A stretch of 64,000 bases of DNA, from NCBI GenBank assembly GCA_913020115.1, contig CAJWBQ010000003.1, positions 119,227-183,226 on the forward strand, given 5' to 3'. Of this stretch, positions 63,282 through 64,000 are shown piece by piece. The DNA comes from an uncultured Cellvibrionales bacterium (GTDB lineage: Bacteria > Pseudomonadota > Gammaproteobacteria > Pseudomonadales > Cellvibrionaceae). The stretch's first letter is position 1, and each line of letters opens with the position of its first letter. The notes under the pieces are model-generated. The model was not told the origin of the DNA, ran no database searches, and worked only from the letters and a program-made list of their open reading frames with translations. Made by a program: the position numbers and the translations under genes.

Positions 63282-64000
63282 TTGATTGATACTGAGGTTG
63301 TAGGAATCACGCCTAGAGGGAATGACAAGCGTCGCGTTATACACGCCTGGATGTTGGGATTGTCGCTGATATTAAGCGCTCTCTCCACCGTAGCAACAGC
63401 GCAAGATGTACGTCGTTTTGACATTCCCAAACAGCGAGCTGATAAAGCATTAACAGCATTTGCCCAACAGGCCAATAAAACCGTAGTGTTTTCATTTGAC
63501 CTGACTCGACAGTACACGGCCAATAAACTGGCCGGCAATCATACGGTGAAACACGGTATGACAGTGCTGCTGAGGGGCACAGGCTTAGAAGCCAAAATCA
63601 GCGATTCCGGTCAACTGCGTATCCAATACAGTGAACCACCGGAGAGTAATAAAAAAATGAAAACTAAAAAAACGATGATCGCTACGGCGCTGTCAGCTAT
63701 TTTGGCCGGCGCTACCCAAGGCGCTATTGCGCAAGAATCCACTATTGAAGAAGTTACCGTACTGGGCAGCCGTCAAGCTGGACGTTCAGCCGCCGACCTG
63801 CCAGTGCCAGTAGATACATTAACCGCCGATGCTATGACCAGCAGCGGCCAAACCGAAGTGGGCCGCATGCTGCAGTCGCTTGCCCCTTCATTCAACTTTT
63901 CTAGCTCTTCCATCAGTGACGGTTCTGACGCACTGCGCCCTGCTACTTTGCGTGGCCTGGGTCCAGACCAAACACTGGTATTGATCAACGGCAAGCGTCG
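63282..64000 (+). CDS. STN-domain TonB-dependent receptor (3' end outside window)
   Basis: The frame is open from FecR's end to the right edge. An N-terminal signal peptide (KRRVIHAWMLGLSLILSALS, cleaved near ATAQ) is followed by an STN domain (VRRFDIPKQRADKALTAFAQQANKTVVFS to GQLRIQYSEPP). Then comes a second signal-peptide-like stretch from ATG 63657 (MKTKKTMIATALSAILAGAT, then QGAIAQ), and the plug (IEEVTVLGSR, ATLRGLGPDQTLVLINGKR). The start is uncertain: TTG 63282 has GCGAG upstream, and the first ATG is 63351. It is the probable receptor of the sigma/FecR pair. Confidence 0.82.
   Translation, partial: MIDTEVVGITPRGNDKRRVIHAWMLGLSLILSALSTVATAQDVRRFDIPKQRADKALTAFAQQANKTVVFSFDLTRQYTANKLAGNHTVKHGMTVLLRGTGLEAKISDSGQLRIQYSEPPESNKKMKTKKTMIATALSAILAGATQGAIAQESTIEEVTVLGSRQAGRSAADLPVPVDTLTADAMTSSGQTEVGRMLQSLAPSFNFSSSSISDGSDALRPATLRGLGPDQTLVLINGKR

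Overview
The window reads as chromosomal DNA of a free-living, probably marine gammaproteobacterium. Near 50 % GC, it carries cmoA-cmoB, a rnm-yciO-scpA-scpB-rluB operon, a FabY-type ketoacyl synthase otherwise familiar from Pseudomonas, an ibpA-type heat-shock gene, homogentisate genes, TonB-dependent receptors and many two-component systems. The protein mix fits the Pseudomonadales/Cellvibrionales side of the class, but no rRNA or other decisive marker is present. I see no phage, transposase gene, CRISPR array or tRNA. Both ends cut genes: a DTW-domain tRNA modification gene at the left and a TonB-dependent receptor at the right.

Layout. 1-4.0 kb: DTW protein, PreP-like M16 peptidase, thioesterase. 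4.0-6.4 kb (minus): a cytoplasmic histidine kinase with a receiver-TPR protein. 6.7-13.1 kb: a four-gene surface-sensing cluster (TonB-dependent receptor, NarL-type regulator, periplasmic binding protein, hybrid kinase) with overlapping or abutting genes. 13.3-19.7 kb: an orphan SpoIIAA-like protein, cmoAB, fldB, a CpxRA-like pair, and a diguanylate cyclase behind a candidate sigma-54 promoter. 19.7-24.1 kb (minus): rluB, scpB, scpA, yciO and rnm. 24.1-30.7 kb: a VC0807-type membrane protein, yciI, an SH3 protein, a cyclophilin, a palindromic repeat element, pdxJ, a CBS protein, a DUF2520 protein, a SpoU methyltransferase and a solute-binding protein.

31.3-38.4 kb (minus) is a D-amino-acid/5-oxoproline block: alanine racemase, D-amino-acid transaminase, LysR regulator, DUF4392, PxpC, PxpB, PxpA and DUF1445. 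The two DUF families are the two halves of the mammalian D-glutamate cyclase, and they bracket a complete 5-oxoprolinase. This is the most interesting metabolic proposal in the window. 38.7-43.2 kb holds a glycerophosphodiesterase, fabY, a GlxA-type regulator, and ibpA behind a sigma-32 promoter and a ROSE-like RNA thermometer.

43.3-48.2 kb (minus) joins an Mla-type lipid transporter (MlaFEDC) to an RsbW-like kinase and a STAS protein upstream, and a SpoIIE-type phosphatase downstream: the three parts of a partner switch. 48.4-56.7 kb: an AlkD-like protein, a lipase-like hydrolase, a sodium symporter pair, a PotD-like binding protein with a hybrid kinase, and a PilZ protein. 57.0-60.9 kb: a MarR regulator divergent from hmgA-fahA-maiA (tyrosine/homogentisate catabolism). 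60.9-64 kb: a YaiI-family protein, then ECF sigma factor, FecR and an STN-containing TonB-dependent receptor, the start of a cell-surface signalling system.

Signalling dominates: four histidine kinases, a NarL and an OmpR regulator, one cyclase, one PilZ protein, a partner switch and a FecIR system. In two places a periplasmic binding protein sits directly before a hybrid kinase, which suggests ligand-loaded binding proteins as sensor inputs.
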